Of a DNA stretch of 64,000 bases, positions 1 to 8,441 are shown one piece after another. The notes beneath the pieces were generated by a model, which did not search any database, was not told the origin of the DNA, and worked only from the letters and a program-made list of their open reading frames with translations. Source of the DNA: CAVSUZ01 sp963834715 (GTDB lineage Bacteria > Pseudomonadota > Alphaproteobacteria > Acetobacterales > Acetobacteraceae); assembly GCA_963834715.1 (NCBI GenBank), contig CAWIDE010000027.1, positions 62,001-126,000 of the forward strand, read 5' to 3'. The translations under genes were made by a program, and so were the position numbers. Within the stretch, counting starts at the first letter, position 1. Every line of letters begins with the position of its first letter.

Positions 1-1147
1 GAGCGAGGAAACCGGAGAGGCCCCCGACGGTTCGGAGGGCGATCGCGGCGACGGATGAAAGTAGCGCGTACTGAGTGGCGGTGAAGGCGGGGGAACAAAG
101 GCCAGAAAGGTAGGTAATGAAGGCGGCGTCGGCCATGCCCTCGGCAAAGGCCTCGCTAACGACGGTGAGGAAGAGGATATGGCGTTCGCCGGCGGAGGTG
201 GCGAGGAGTAGATACATGGCCATGGCGGCGGTCTGGACGCAGCCGGTGGCCAGCAGGGCCCGGCCGACACCGAGGCGGGCGACAAGCCAGGCTCCGGCGG
301 CGGTGCCGGCGAACGTCGCCGCGAGGGAGAAGGGGCCGTTCGCGACGGCGATGCTGGCGCGGTCGAAACCGAGGTGAGTGTAGAATGGGGCAGTCATGAC
401 GCCCGCCATGGCTTCACCGAGTTTGAACAGGGCGACAAAGCCGAGGATCGTTAGGGCGCCGGGGCGGGAGAGGATTTCGCGCAGGGGCTCGATCACGGCG
501 GTACGGAGGCGAACAGCGAGCCCGGCGGTGGTTAGGCGGGGTGCCACCTCGGGTTCGGGGGCGAGCAGGGTGACCAGCATGCTGAAGGCGAGCAGCACAG
601 CGACGGCTAGAAGCGAGCCGTGCCAGCCCCAGATGTCGGCAGCTTTGATGGCTCCGGCGCCGGAGACCAGGAGGGCGATGCGGTAACCCCAGACATAGGC
701 CGCCATGGCGGCGCCCTGAGCGCGGGACGGAAACGTTTCGATGCGCCACGCATCGATGACGATGTCCTGGCTGGCGGAAAGGAAAGCAACGAGGGCGGCC
801 GCTTCGATTGCGCCGATGGGGGCGGCAACGGGGTTGGAAAGCGCCAGCAAAGCGGCAGAGAGGGCGAGCAGGGGCTGGATGGTGGCGAGCCAGCCGCGAC
901 GACGGCCAAGGACGCGGAGGGGCGGCCGGACCTGGTCGAGCAATGGGGCCCAGAGGAATTTCAGTGAATAGGCGAGGCCTATGTTGGCGGTAAGGCCGAT
1001 CAGGGCCAGGGAAACGTGACCTTCGGAGAGCCAGAGGCGGAAAGTGAAGCCGGAAAGAGGTAGCGGGAGGCCGCTCGCAAACCCGTAGGCGCCCATGAGC
1101 CAGAGTCTGGGATCGGCCAGAATGGGTCGGTCTGGAGCGTCCTGCAT
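1..1147 (-). CDS. ampG: AmpG-like MFS permease, 3' end beyond window
   Basis: This reading frame is open from an ATG at 1147 leftwards through the window edge, giving at least 382 residues, so the C-terminus is missing. The product is a hydrophobic multi-pass protein of the major facilitator superfamily. The stretch LKFLWAPLLDQVRPP followed by LGRRRGWL, and then SASQDIVIDAWRIE, match the hallmark loops of AmpG permeases, which import anhydro-muropeptides from the periplasm for cell-wall recycling. Codon use is strongly biased to the strand composition seen in the neighbouring genes, as expected for a resident gene. It is transcribed away from the tRNA-Leu and SUF operon. The family call is fairly firm; the exact substrate is inferred from the family. 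Confidence 0.8.
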   Translation of the reverse strand, partial: MQDAPDRPILADPRLWLMGAYGFASGLPLPLSGFTFRLWLSEGHVSLALIGLTANIGLAYSLKFLWAPLLDQVRPPLRVLGRRRGWLATIQPLLALSAALLALSNPVAAPIGAIEAAALVAFLSASQDIVIDAWRIETFPSRAQGAAMAAYVWGYRIALLVSGAGAIKAADIWGWHGSLLAVAVLLAFSMLVTLLAPEPEVAPRLTTAGLAVRLRTAVIEPLREILSRPGALTILGFVALFKLGEAMAGVMTAPFYTHLGFDRASIAVANGPFSLAATFAGTAAGAWLVARLGVGRALLATGCVQTAAMAMYLLLATSAGERHILFLTVVSEAFAEGMADAAFITYLSGLCSPAFTATQYALLSSVAAIALRTVGGLSGFLA

Positions 1148-1190
1148 TGGACGCTTGGTGCGGGAGATGGCTGGATTCTGCAAGCAGTCA

Positions 1191-1274
1191 TGCGGGTGGT
1201 CGGAGTCGAACCGACACTCTGTCACCAGAACCGGATTTTGAGTCCGGCGCGTCTACCAATTCCGCCACACCCGC
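1191..1274 (-). tRNA. tRNA-Leu (anticodon CAA)
   Basis: On the minus strand a 7-bp acceptor stem (GCGGGTG/CACCCGC) closes a class II tRNA with a long variable arm. The anticodon stem CCGGA/TCCGG encloses the loop CTCAAAA, so the anticodon is CAA and reads UUG. The T-arm carries GGTTCGACTCC. The discriminator is A and the CCA end is not encoded. Confidence 0.93.
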
Positions 1275-1469
1275 GCGGCAAAGGAAGGATAGAGCATCGG
1301 CCCGGGTAAGTCATCACCGCAGGCGGGCCGCGGCCTCTGAGTGCAGGTGCTGCTTGGGGATTAAAGGCAGGCCGGACGCCTTGACGATAGGGGGCGGATG
1401 GTCCATCTCCAGAGCAATCAGGACCGCGTCGGTCCGGTTAGAGAAAACTTGCATTGCTTGAGGTTCGTC

Positions 1470-1919
1470 ATGCTGCGGCTGTCGAAGCTGACCGACTACG
1501 CCGTTGTGGTTCTGGTGCGATTATCCCGAGGCGAGGCGGTGCAGACCTCGCCGGGGATTTCGGCCTCCACCGGCATACCGGAGCCGACGGTGGCCAAAGT
1601 GCTGAAAGCGCTGGCATGTAGCGGCTTGGTGGCCTCGCAGCGGGGGGCGCATGGCGGCTACCGGCTGATGCGGCCGCTAGGCGCGATACCGATAGCCGAC
1701 GTGATTGAGGCGATTGATGGTCCGATTGCGCTGACGGCTTGTGTGGATGGTGGAACGGGTATGTGCGAGGTAGAGCGGATCTGCCCAATGCGGGGGCGCT
1801 GGGATCCAGTGAACGAGGCGATCCATCAGGCGCTTACCAACATTACGTTGGCGGACATGCAGGAGGCATCACTGCCACGCCCGGTCGTTGTACGCCCTGC
1901 GATCAACGTTGCTGAATAG
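1470..1919 (+). CDS. Rrf2-family SUF operon regulator
   Basis: This is a 149-residue Rrf2-type winged-helix regulator. The ATG at 1470 (MLRLSKLTDYA) is chosen because it matches the family N-terminus and has GAGG just upstream; a longer in-frame start at 1398 is unlikely. The DNA-binding half contains TGIPEPTVAKVLKAL and the wing ASQRGAHGGYRL. Three cysteines in a C-x7-C-x5-C pattern (ACVDGGTGMC then ERIC) fit binding of a [2Fe-2S] cluster, as in IscR and the SUF-associated Rrf2 proteins. It ends 9 bp before sufB, so it is very probably the first gene of the operon and senses Fe-S status to control it. The sensing role is inferred from family and position. Confidence 0.88.
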   Translation: MLRLSKLTDYAVVVLVRLSRGEAVQTSPGISASTGIPEPTVAKVLKALACSGLVASQRGAHGGYRLMRPLGAIPIADVIEAIDGPIALTACVDGGTGMCEVERICPMRGRWDPVNEAIHQALTNITLADMQEASLPRPVVVRPAINVAE

Positions 1920-1928
1920 GATGATTTG

Positions 1929-3405
1929 ATGTCTGCTACGACCGAAACGCTCGAGACCGTTCAGACCTTTACTCAGAGTGGGTACAAGTGGGGTTTCGAG
2001 ACAGATATCGAGACCGAACTCGCGCCGAAGGGGCTGAATGAAGAAACCATCCGGCTGATTTCGGAGCGCAAGGGCGAGCCCGAATGGATGCTGGCATGGC
2101 GGCTGAAGGCGTATGCGGGATGGACGCAGATGGAGGAGCCGCACTGGGCTCGGGTCTGGCATCCGCCGATCGACTATCAGGGCATTCACTACTACGCCGC
2201 ACCGAAGAGGAAGTCAGCGCCGAAGTCGCTCGATGAGGTCGATCCGGAGCTGCTGGCGACATACGAGAAGCTGGGAATTCCGCTCAACGAGCGGGCGATC
2301 CTGGCGGGCGTGGAGCAGGGCGTATCGAGCGTTGCGGTTGATGCGGTGTTTGATAGCGTGTCCGTAGCAACAACGTTTCGGGAGACGCTACAGAAGGCGG
2401 GAGTGATGTTCTGCCCGATCAGTGAGGCGATACGCGAGTATCCGGACTTGGTCCGGCAGTATCTGGGGTCGGTTGTCCCGGTCGGGGATAATTTCTTTGC
2501 GGCACTGAACAGCGCGGTGTTCACGGACGGGAGCTTTGTTTATGTCCCGAAGGGCGTGCGCTGTCCGATGGAGCTGTCCACGTACTTCCGGATCAATGCA
2601 CGGAACACCGGGCAGTTTGAACGGACGCTGATTATAGCGGATGCCGGGAGCTATGTGAGCTACCTGGAAGGCTGCACGGCGCCGATGCGCGATGAGAACC
2701 AGTTGCATGCCGCGGTGGTCGAGCTGGTCGCGCTGGAGGACGCACAGATCAAGTACAGTACCGGTGCAGAACTGGTACCCTGGTGATGCCGAAGGCCGCG
2801 GTGGGATCTATAACTTTGTAACCAAGCGGGGTGCATGCCGCGGCGCGCGGGCGAAGATCTCCTGGACTCAGGTCGAGACCGGATCGGCGATTACCTGGAA
2901 ATATCCGTCTTGCATTCTGGAGGGTGACGACAGCGTCGGCGAGTTTTACTCGGTTGCGGTGACGAATAACCGTCAACAGGCGGATACCGGCACCAAGATG
3001 ATGCATATCGGCCGGAATACGCGGAGCACGATCGTGTCGAAGGGGATCAGCGCCGGGCGTTCCAATAACACCTATCGGGGGCTGGTAAGGATTCTGCCGC
3101 GCGCGACGAACGCACGGAATTTCACGCAGTGCGATTCGCTGCTGATCGGTGATCGTTGCGGGGCTCATACCGTGCCGTATATTGAGAGCCGGAACCCAAG
3201 CGCGAAGGTGGAGCATGAAGCGACCACATCGAAGATCGCCGATGACCAGTTATTCTATTGCCGGCAGCGCGGGTTGAGCGAGGAAGACGCGGTCAATTTG
3301 ATTGTGAACGGGTTCTGTAAGGAGGTTTTCAAGGAGCTGCCGATGGAGTTCGCGGTCGAGGCGCAGAAGCTGCTGGCGGTCAGCCTGGAAGGATCGGTGG
3401 GCTGA
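1929..3405 (+). pseudogene. sufB: SufB, Fe-S scaffold subunit, one-base frameshift
   Basis: Two overlapping frames together encode a full SufB. The first runs from ATG 1929 and ends at 2786 with a nonsense tail; the second picks up the family sequence from about 2764 to 3405. The break falls in the conserved KYSTVQNWYPGD motif: codons read K-Y-S-T, then one extra G at 2763/2764, then V-Q-N-W-Y-P-G-D in the +1 frame. Apart from this, the roughly 490-residue product looks complete, including the late GRSNNTYRG and CDSLLIGD regions. SufB is the core scaffold of the SufBCD complex and is usually essential, while all other genes in the operon are intact. A sequencing or assembly error is therefore at least as likely as true inactivation. 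No obvious slippery heptamer or stimulatory structure was seen for programmed frameshifting. Confidence 0.9.
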
Positions 3406-3407
3406 CC

Positions 3408-4157
3408 ATGCTGGAAATTCACAATCTTAGCGTATCCGTCAGCGGCACTCCGATCCTGCGTGGGATCGATCTGACGGTCCCGGACGGCGAAGTCCATGCG
3501 CTCATGGGGCCGAACGGGTCTGGCAAGTCCACGCTGGCATACGCGATGGCCGGGCGGGAAGATTATGAGGCGACGGACGGGCAGATCCTGTTCAATGGAC
3601 AGGATCTGCTGGCGATGGAGCCGGAGGAGCGGGCGGTCGCCGGCGTGTTCCTGGCATTTCAGGCGCCGGTGGAGCTGCCGGGTGTGGGGAATGCCAATTT
3701 CCTACGTACGGCGCTGAACGCGATGCGGCGTGTTCGTGGCGAGCCGGAGCTGGATGCGGTGCAGTTTCTGAAGATGGCGCGGGCGGAAGCAAAGCGGCTG
3801 GCTATCCCTGAGGAGATGCTGCGGCGGAATGTGAATGTCGGGTTCTCCGGCGGCGAGAAGAAGCGCAACGAGGTGCTGCAGATGGCAATTCTGCGGCCGC
3901 GGGTGGCGATTTTGGATGAGACCGACAGCGGGCTGGATATCGACGCGCTGAGGATCGTGGCCGAGGGAGTGAATGCGCTGCGTGGGCCGGAGTTTTCATG
4001 TCTGGTGATTACGCACCACCAGCGAATACTGAACCATTTGCAGCCGAATAGGGTGCACGTGCTCTCGGGCGGCCGGATCGTGCGGTCTGGCGGGCCGGAG
4101 CTGGCGCTGGAGCTGGAGGCGCGGGGTTATGCCGGTCTGGAGGCGCAGGCGGCATGA
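3408..4157 (+). CDS. sufC: SufC, ABC-type ATPase of the SUF system
   Basis: This encodes a 249-residue cytoplasmic ABC ATPase that drives the SufBCD scaffold. Walker A is GPNGSGKST at residues 34-42. The family-specific signature FSGGEKKRNE and Walker B AILDETDSGLDIDAL are present, as is the switch histidine in LVITHHQR. The length is normal for SufC. It begins 2 bp after the sufB stop and its stop overlaps the sufD start by 4 bp, so the three scaffold genes are translationally linked. Confidence 0.96.
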   Translation: MLEIHNLSVSVSGTPILRGIDLTVPDGEVHALMGPNGSGKSTLAYAMAGREDYEATDGQILFNGQDLLAMEPEERAVAGVFLAFQAPVELPGVGNANFLRTALNAMRRVRGEPELDAVQFLKMARAEAKRLAIPEEMLRRNVNVGFSGGEKKRNEVLQMAILRPRVAILDETDSGLDIDALRIVAEGVNALRGPEFSCLVITHHQRILNHLQPNRVHVLSGGRIVRSGGPELALELEARGYAGLEAQAA

Positions 4158-5413
4158 GCATCGAGCGGTTTACAGGCATTGACGGGTTTCTGGCCCGGTA
4201 TCGTGGCTTGCGGAACCGGTTGCCGGGTGACATGGCGGCGCGCGATGCGGCGGCGGAGGCGTTTCGCGAGCTGGGATTTCCCGGGCGGCGGGTCGAGGCA
4301 TGGAAATACACCGACCTGCGGCCGCTAGCCGTGGCGGCATTTCATGAGCCGCTAAGCACCGTTGAGGACAGCGCGTATCTGGAAGGCGTACCTCGTGTGG
4401 CGGAGACGCGGCTGGTGTTTGTCGATGGACGGTATCGGCCGGATTTATCGGATGCTGCGCCCGCGTGGTTTCGGTCGTTTCAGGATGAACCGCGGTTTGG
4501 CGTGCTGGCCAGGCCGGATCGTGATGTCATGGTTGCATTAAATACGATGCTGGCGGAGGACGGCGCGCAACTGTTCGTGCCGGAGGGCGTCGATGCCGGG
4601 GTGATTCAGATCGCGCTGGTAAACGGTAGCGGAACGGCGCTGCCGAGCGCGTCCCATCCGCGACATGCGATTCGGCTGGGACCCCGTGCGCGATTGACGC
4701 TCGTGGAGACGAGTTTGGGCGAGGGCCCGTATTTGCATAACCCGGTGCTTGAGATCGAGGTTGCGGACGGCGCGGTGCTTGAACATGTGCGATTGCAGGA
4801 CGAGGCGCCGGCGGCTTTTCACCTGGCAACGGTGTACGCCGAGATTGGCACAGGCGGCACGTATGACTGCTTTACCCTGAATGTCGGCGGGCGGCTGGTG
4901 CGCACGGAGATTCACACGCGGCTCACAGGCGAGGGTGGGGCGGTGCATCTGAATGGCGCGCAACTGCTGCGGGACGTGCAGCATGCCGATTTTACCTCGG
5001 TGGTGCGGCATGACGCGCCGGGGTGTTCCTCGCGTCAGATAGTGAAGAACGTGTTGGAAGGACGGTCCCGCGGTGTATTCCAGGGCCGGATCGAGGTCGC
5101 TCGGGCGGCACAGAAGACCGACGGATACCAGATGAGCCAGGCGTTGTTGCTGTCGCCGGATGCGGAGGTGGATACTAAGCCGGAGCTGGAGATTTTCGCC
5201 GACGATGTGAAATGCAGCCATGGGGCGACGGTCGGCGAGCTCGATGCGGAGCAGATGTTTTACCTGCGTTCGCGCGGCGTGCCGGAGAGCGAGGCACGTG
5301 CGATATTGGTGCGGGCGTTTCTTGCGGAAGCGGTGGAAGCGGTGCGGAATGAAACCGCCAGGAGGGCACTGGAAAGTGCCGTCGAGGCGTGGTGGTCAAG
5401 GGAAGCGGCATGA
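4154..5413 (+). CDS. sufD: SufD, Fe-S cluster assembly protein
   Basis: The 419-residue product is SufD, the partner of SufB in the SufBC2D complex. The N-terminal region carries RRVEAWKYTDLRPL, typical of SufD. The C-terminal beta-helix domain contains GRIEVARAAQKTDGYQMSQ, PELEIFADDVKCSHGATVGELD and FYLRSRGVPESEAR, which are the family's most conserved segments. The start overlaps the end of sufC by 4 bp (ATGA) and the end overlaps sufS by 4 bp. No damage is visible. Confidence 0.95.
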   Translation: MSIERFTGIDGFLARYRGLRNRLPGDMAARDAAAEAFRELGFPGRRVEAWKYTDLRPLAVAAFHEPLSTVEDSAYLEGVPRVAETRLVFVDGRYRPDLSDAAPAWFRSFQDEPRFGVLARPDRDVMVALNTMLAEDGAQLFVPEGVDAGVIQIALVNGSGTALPSASHPRHAIRLGPRARLTLVETSLGEGPYLHNPVLEIEVADGAVLEHVRLQDEAPAAFHLATVYAEIGTGGTYDCFTLNVGGRLVRTEIHTRLTGEGGAVHLNGAQLLRDVQHADFTSVVRHDAPGCSSRQIVKNVLEGRSRGVFQGRIEVARAAQKTDGYQMSQALLLSPDAEVDTKPELEIFADDVKCSHGATVGELDAEQMFYLRSRGVPESEARAILVRAFLAEAVEAVRNETARRALESAVEAWWSREAA

Positions 5414-6654
5414 ACGTCGGGGTGCAGCCCATTAGCTTGGACGTGGCACGGATACGCCAGGATTTTCCAATCCTGAGTCAGACCGTGCGCGGCAAGCCGT
5501 TGGTGTTTCTCGACAGCGCGGCCTCGGCACAGAAGCCGCGGGCAGTGATCGATGCAATGCGAACTGCGATGGAGACGCAGTACGCGAACGTGCATCGCGG
5601 GCTGCACTGGATGAGCGAACGCACGACCGATGCGTACGAGGCCGCGCGAGAGGCGGTAGCGCTTCTCATGAATGCGCGCGATCACAGCGAAGTCGTGTTC
5701 GTCCGGAACTCCACCGAGGCCATCAATCTGGTAGCCCACAGCTATGGCCGCGGGATCATGCAGCCGGGCCAGGCGGTCTTGATCTCGGCGATGGAGCACC
5801 ACTCGAACATCGTTCCCTGGCAGTTGCTGCGGGAGACGCAAGGAATAGAGCTGCGGGTGGCGCCGATCACAGATGCGGGCGAACTGGATATGGCGGCGTT
5901 CGAGGCGCTGCTGGAGGACGGCAAGGTCGGTCTTGTGGCGATGACGCATATGTCGAACGTCCTGGGCACATATACGCCCGCGGCGCGGATCTCCCGTATC
6001 GCTCATGCGCATGGGGCGAAGGTGCTGTTTGATGGCTCGCAAGCGATCGTGCACCGGCGCGTGGATGTGCAGGACCTCGATGCCGATTTCTATGTTTGGA
6101 CGGGCCATAAGCTGTATGGGCCGACCGGCATCGGTGTGCTGTGGGCGCGACGCGAACTGTTGGAGGCAATGCCGCCGTTTCTTGGCGGTGGGGAGATGAT
6201 CTCCTCGGTCACGTATGAACGGTCCACATGGGCGGCTGTGCCGCACAAGTTCGAGGCGGGGACACCGGCGATCGTGGAGGGGATCGGGCTCAAGGCGGCG
6301 ATCGACTACGTACAGAGCATCGGCTATGACCCGATAGCGGCGCATGAGGCGGAACTGACCGATCATGCGCTTGCGCGGCTATCGGAGGTCCCGGGGTTGC
6401 GGATACTCGGCCAGGCGCAGGATCGCGGCGGGGTGGTTTCGTTCGCCATGGACCGGGCTCATGCGCATGATGTAGCGACCCTGTTGGATCGGCAGGGGAT
6501 TGCGGTGCGGGCAGGACACCATTGTGCCGAACCGCTGATGCGGCGGTTCGGGTTGGAGAGCACGGCACGGGCGAGCTTTGCTGTTTACACGACGCATGAG
6601 GAAATCGATGCGCTGGCCGATACGCTCGCGCGCGTGCGGGAGTTTTTTGCGTGA
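5410..6654 (+). CDS. sufS: SufS, group II cysteine desulfurase
   Basis: This is a PLP-dependent aminotransferase-fold enzyme that takes sulfur from L-cysteine for cluster assembly. The PLP lysine is K234 in WTGHKLYGPTGIG, and the persulfide-forming cysteine is C372 in RAGHHCAEPLM. HHSN in the N-terminal half (SAMEHHSNIVPW) is also conserved. The ATG at 5410 overlaps the sufD stop (ATGA) and gives the family N-terminus, so the longer start at 5389 is rejected. The length of 414 residues is normal for SufS. Confidence 0.96.
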   Translation: MNVGVQPISLDVARIRQDFPILSQTVRGKPLVFLDSAASAQKPRAVIDAMRTAMETQYANVHRGLHWMSERTTDAYEAAREAVALLMNARDHSEVVFVRNSTEAINLVAHSYGRGIMQPGQAVLISAMEHHSNIVPWQLLRETQGIELRVAPITDAGELDMAAFEALLEDGKVGLVAMTHMSNVLGTYTPAARISRIAHAHGAKVLFDGSQAIVHRRVDVQDLDADFYVWTGHKLYGPTGIGVLWARRELLEAMPPFLGGGEMISSVTYERSTWAAVPHKFEAGTPAIVEGIGLKAAIDYVQSIGYDPIAAHEAELTDHALARLSEVPGLRILGQAQDRGGVVSFAMDRAHAHDVATLLDRQGIAVRAGHHCAEPLMRRFGLESTARASFAVYTTHEEIDALADTLARVREFFA

Positions 6655-7118
6655 TGTTCGACGATCTGCGTGACCTTTATCAGGAAGTGATCCTGGATCA
6701 CGGGCGGCGCCCGCGACACGCCCGGAAGCCCCAGCACTTCGACGCGACGGCGAAAGGCGACAACCCGATGTGCGGCGACCGGGTCCAGGTGTTTGTTACG
6801 TACGGGCCCGACGGCGCGATTGCCGACACATCGTTCGATGCGCGGGGATGCGCGATCAGTGTTGCCTCGGCGGATTTAATGGCGGAAACGGTCGCCGGCC
6901 ATAGCCAAGGCGATGTGCGGGCGATGTTCGAGGCGTTCCGGGAAATGGCGCGGACCGGGCTCTGTCCGGCTTGCGAGGCACGCTTGAAAGAGCCGCTGGA
7001 GCGGCTTGAACCGCTGGCGGGGGTTCACGAATATCCCTCGCGAGTGAAGTGCGCGACGCTACCTTGGCACGCACTGATCGCCGCCTTGGACGGCGTGCAG
7101 GAGGCTACCAGTGAATGA
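6654..7118 (+). CDS. sufU: SufU-type NifU-like scaffold/sulfurtransferase
   Basis: The product of about 154 residues belongs to the IscU/SufU fold. Three conserved cysteines lie in NPMCGD, RGCAIS and RVKCATLPW, the SufU zinc/Fe-S ligand set. An additional CPAC pair sits in the insertion that distinguishes SufU from IscU. SufU receives sulfur from SufS. The start is ambiguous between GTG 6651 and ATG 6654; both overlap the end of sufS. It overlaps the next gene by 8 bp. Confidence 0.9.
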   Translation: MFDDLRDLYQEVILDHGRRPRHARKPQHFDATAKGDNPMCGDRVQVFVTYGPDGAIADTSFDARGCAISVASADLMAETVAGHSQGDVRAMFEAFREMARTGLCPACEARLKEPLERLEPLAGVHEYPSRVKCATLPWHALIAALDGVQEATSE

Positions 7119-7479
7119 CATGACCGCAATACCGCAGGCGCATACGTCCTGGACACCCGAAGGTGAGGTTGCCCCCAAGCCAACCGAAGAGGCGGTCATC
7201 GCCGCCTGCTCCAGCGTGTATGACCCGGAAATCCCAGTGAACATCTTTGACCTCGGGCTGATTTACGCAGTTGAGATCGAGGACGACGGCATCGTTCGGG
7301 TGGAAATGACGCTGACCGCTCCTGGCTGTCCGAGCGCACAGGAGCTGCCGGAGCAGGTGCGGGAAGCAGTGATGGCGGCGCCGGGGGTCAAAGACTGTAT
7401 CGTGGACACTGTGTGGGATCCACCATGGGACCCTAGCCGGATGAGCGAGGAAGCCCGGCTGCAGTTGAATATGTTCTGA
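7111..7479 (+). CDS. sufT: SufT-type DUF59/MIP18-family protein
   Basis: This encodes a 122-residue MIP18/DUF59 protein. The core contains VYDPEIPVNIFDLGLIYAVE and the cysteine motif LTAPGCPSAQELP, then VDTVWDPPWDPSRMSEEARLQLNMF, the characteristic SufT end. These proteins act in maturation of Fe-S proteins rather than primary assembly. It starts with GTG 7111 inside the end of sufU, implying coupling. An internal ATG at 7120 is possible. Confidence 0.9.
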   Translation: MNDMTAIPQAHTSWTPEGEVAPKPTEEAVIAACSSVYDPEIPVNIFDLGLIYAVEIEDDGIVRVEMTLTAPGCPSAQELPEQVREAVMAAPGVKDCIVDTVWDPPWDPSRMSEEARLQLNMF

Positions 7480-7499
7480 GTGGAGCCAATTTAGCCGTC

Positions 7500-7871
7500 A
7501 TGAGCGCAACGACCACAACTCCCCGGCGGCCGGCCCGGGCACTCCCCCCGCTGATGACCCTGACGGAAGCGGCAGCCGAGCGGCTGCGGCAGTTGTATGC
7601 CCGCGGGGAGCAGGGAAAGCTGCTGCGGATCGGGGTGAAGACGAAGGGGTGCTCGGGGCTGTCATATGACATGACCTGGGCGGATACACCCGCTGCTACC
7701 GATGAGGTAGTGCACGATAAGGGCCTGACCGTGCTGGTTGACCGGAAGGCCAGCCTGTTCCTTATCGGCACGGTGATGGATTACGAGACGAAAGCGCTCG
7801 AGTCCGGGTTTACCTTCACCAACCCGAACGAAAAGGGACGGTGCGGGTGTGGGGAGAGCTTTCACGTCTGA
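7500..7871 (+). CDS. sufA: SufA/IscA-type Fe-S carrier protein
   Basis: This is a 123-residue A-type carrier of the HesB/IscA family. The three metal-binding cysteines are in KGCSGLSYDM and in GRCGCGESF at the C-terminus. The N-terminus has a proline-rich extension of about 20 residues before the domain starts at LTEAAAERLRQL. It follows sufT by 20 bp and closes the operon. Its last 23 bases overlap a GTG-initiated DUF29 frame. Confidence 0.93.
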   Translation: MSATTTTPRRPARALPPLMTLTEAAAERLRQLYARGEQGKLLRIGVKTKGCSGLSYDMTWADTPAATDEVVHDKGLTVLVDRKASLFLIGTVMDYETKALESGFTFTNPNEKGRCGCGESFHV

Positions 7872-8316
7872 TCTTTACGACACAGACGGCTTGGCGTGGG
7901 CGGAGCAACAGACTGAGTTGCTGCGGCGGCTTGCTGCCGGCGAGCGCGTGAATGAGCTGGTGGACTGGCCCCATGTAATCGAAGAGGTGCAGGACGTGGG
8001 TCTGTCCGAGTTGCGGGCATGCCGTCGCCTGCTGCGCCAGGCAATGATGCACCTTTTAAAGCTGCACGTATGGCCGGACGGTCCGGACGTTCCTCACTGG
8101 CGTGGAGAGGTCGCGACGTTTCTGACCGATGCACAGGATTGTTTCGCACCCTCACGTGACGACTATGCGGCGGCGGCCAGCAAAGGTGCGGAGGCGCGAC
8201 CAAGTCATCAGTCGGGCCGTGCGAACTGGACACTCAGCGTTCCGCGCCTGTTCTCAGGCATGCTGGCTCCCGCAACGGCGCGTGTAGGGGTTCCGATTGC
8301 GTCCGAATTGACCTAG
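7849..8316 (+). CDS. DUF29-family protein
   Basis: The 155-residue product starts at GTG 7849 inside the end of sufA. Residues 7-105 match the DUF29 pattern: a D-LY-TD-LAWAEQQTELLR opening, then VDWPHVIEEVQDVG and a basic helix ending in MHLLKLHVWPD, then HWRGEVATFLTDAQ. DUF29 proteins are small, helical and of unknown function, common in cyanobacteria and alphaproteobacteria. The last 50 or so residues do not look like the usual ending, so the C-terminus may be frameshifted or degenerate. Whether it belongs to the SUF operon functionally is unknown; the overlap suggests only co-translation. Confidence 0.65.
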   Translation: MGRAFTSDLYDTDGLAWAEQQTELLRRLAAGERVNELVDWPHVIEEVQDVGLSELRACRRLLRQAMMHLLKLHVWPDGPDVPHWRGEVATFLTDAQDCFAPSRDDYAAAASKGAEARPSHQSGRANWTLSVPRLFSGMLAPATARVGVPIASELT

Positions 8317-8441
8317 AATACCCTCGGTCCCAGAGGACTGCGCTGATCGGAGCAGGATTGTCCCTGATCGTCATGCTATGGTAGCAGCTCTTCAGTTACA
8401 AGATTGGCCACCTAAAGCCACCGGGCTCGGCAGGAGACCAC

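Noticed and set aside
1926..3405. Programmed ribosomal frameshift in sufB
   Set aside because: No slippery heptamer or downstream pseudoknot was evident at 2755-2770, and such a mechanism is not known for sufB; a one-base insertion is simpler.
5260..6366. 368-codon frame on the minus strand
   Set aside because: Shadow of sufS, which has complete catalytic motifs on the other strand.
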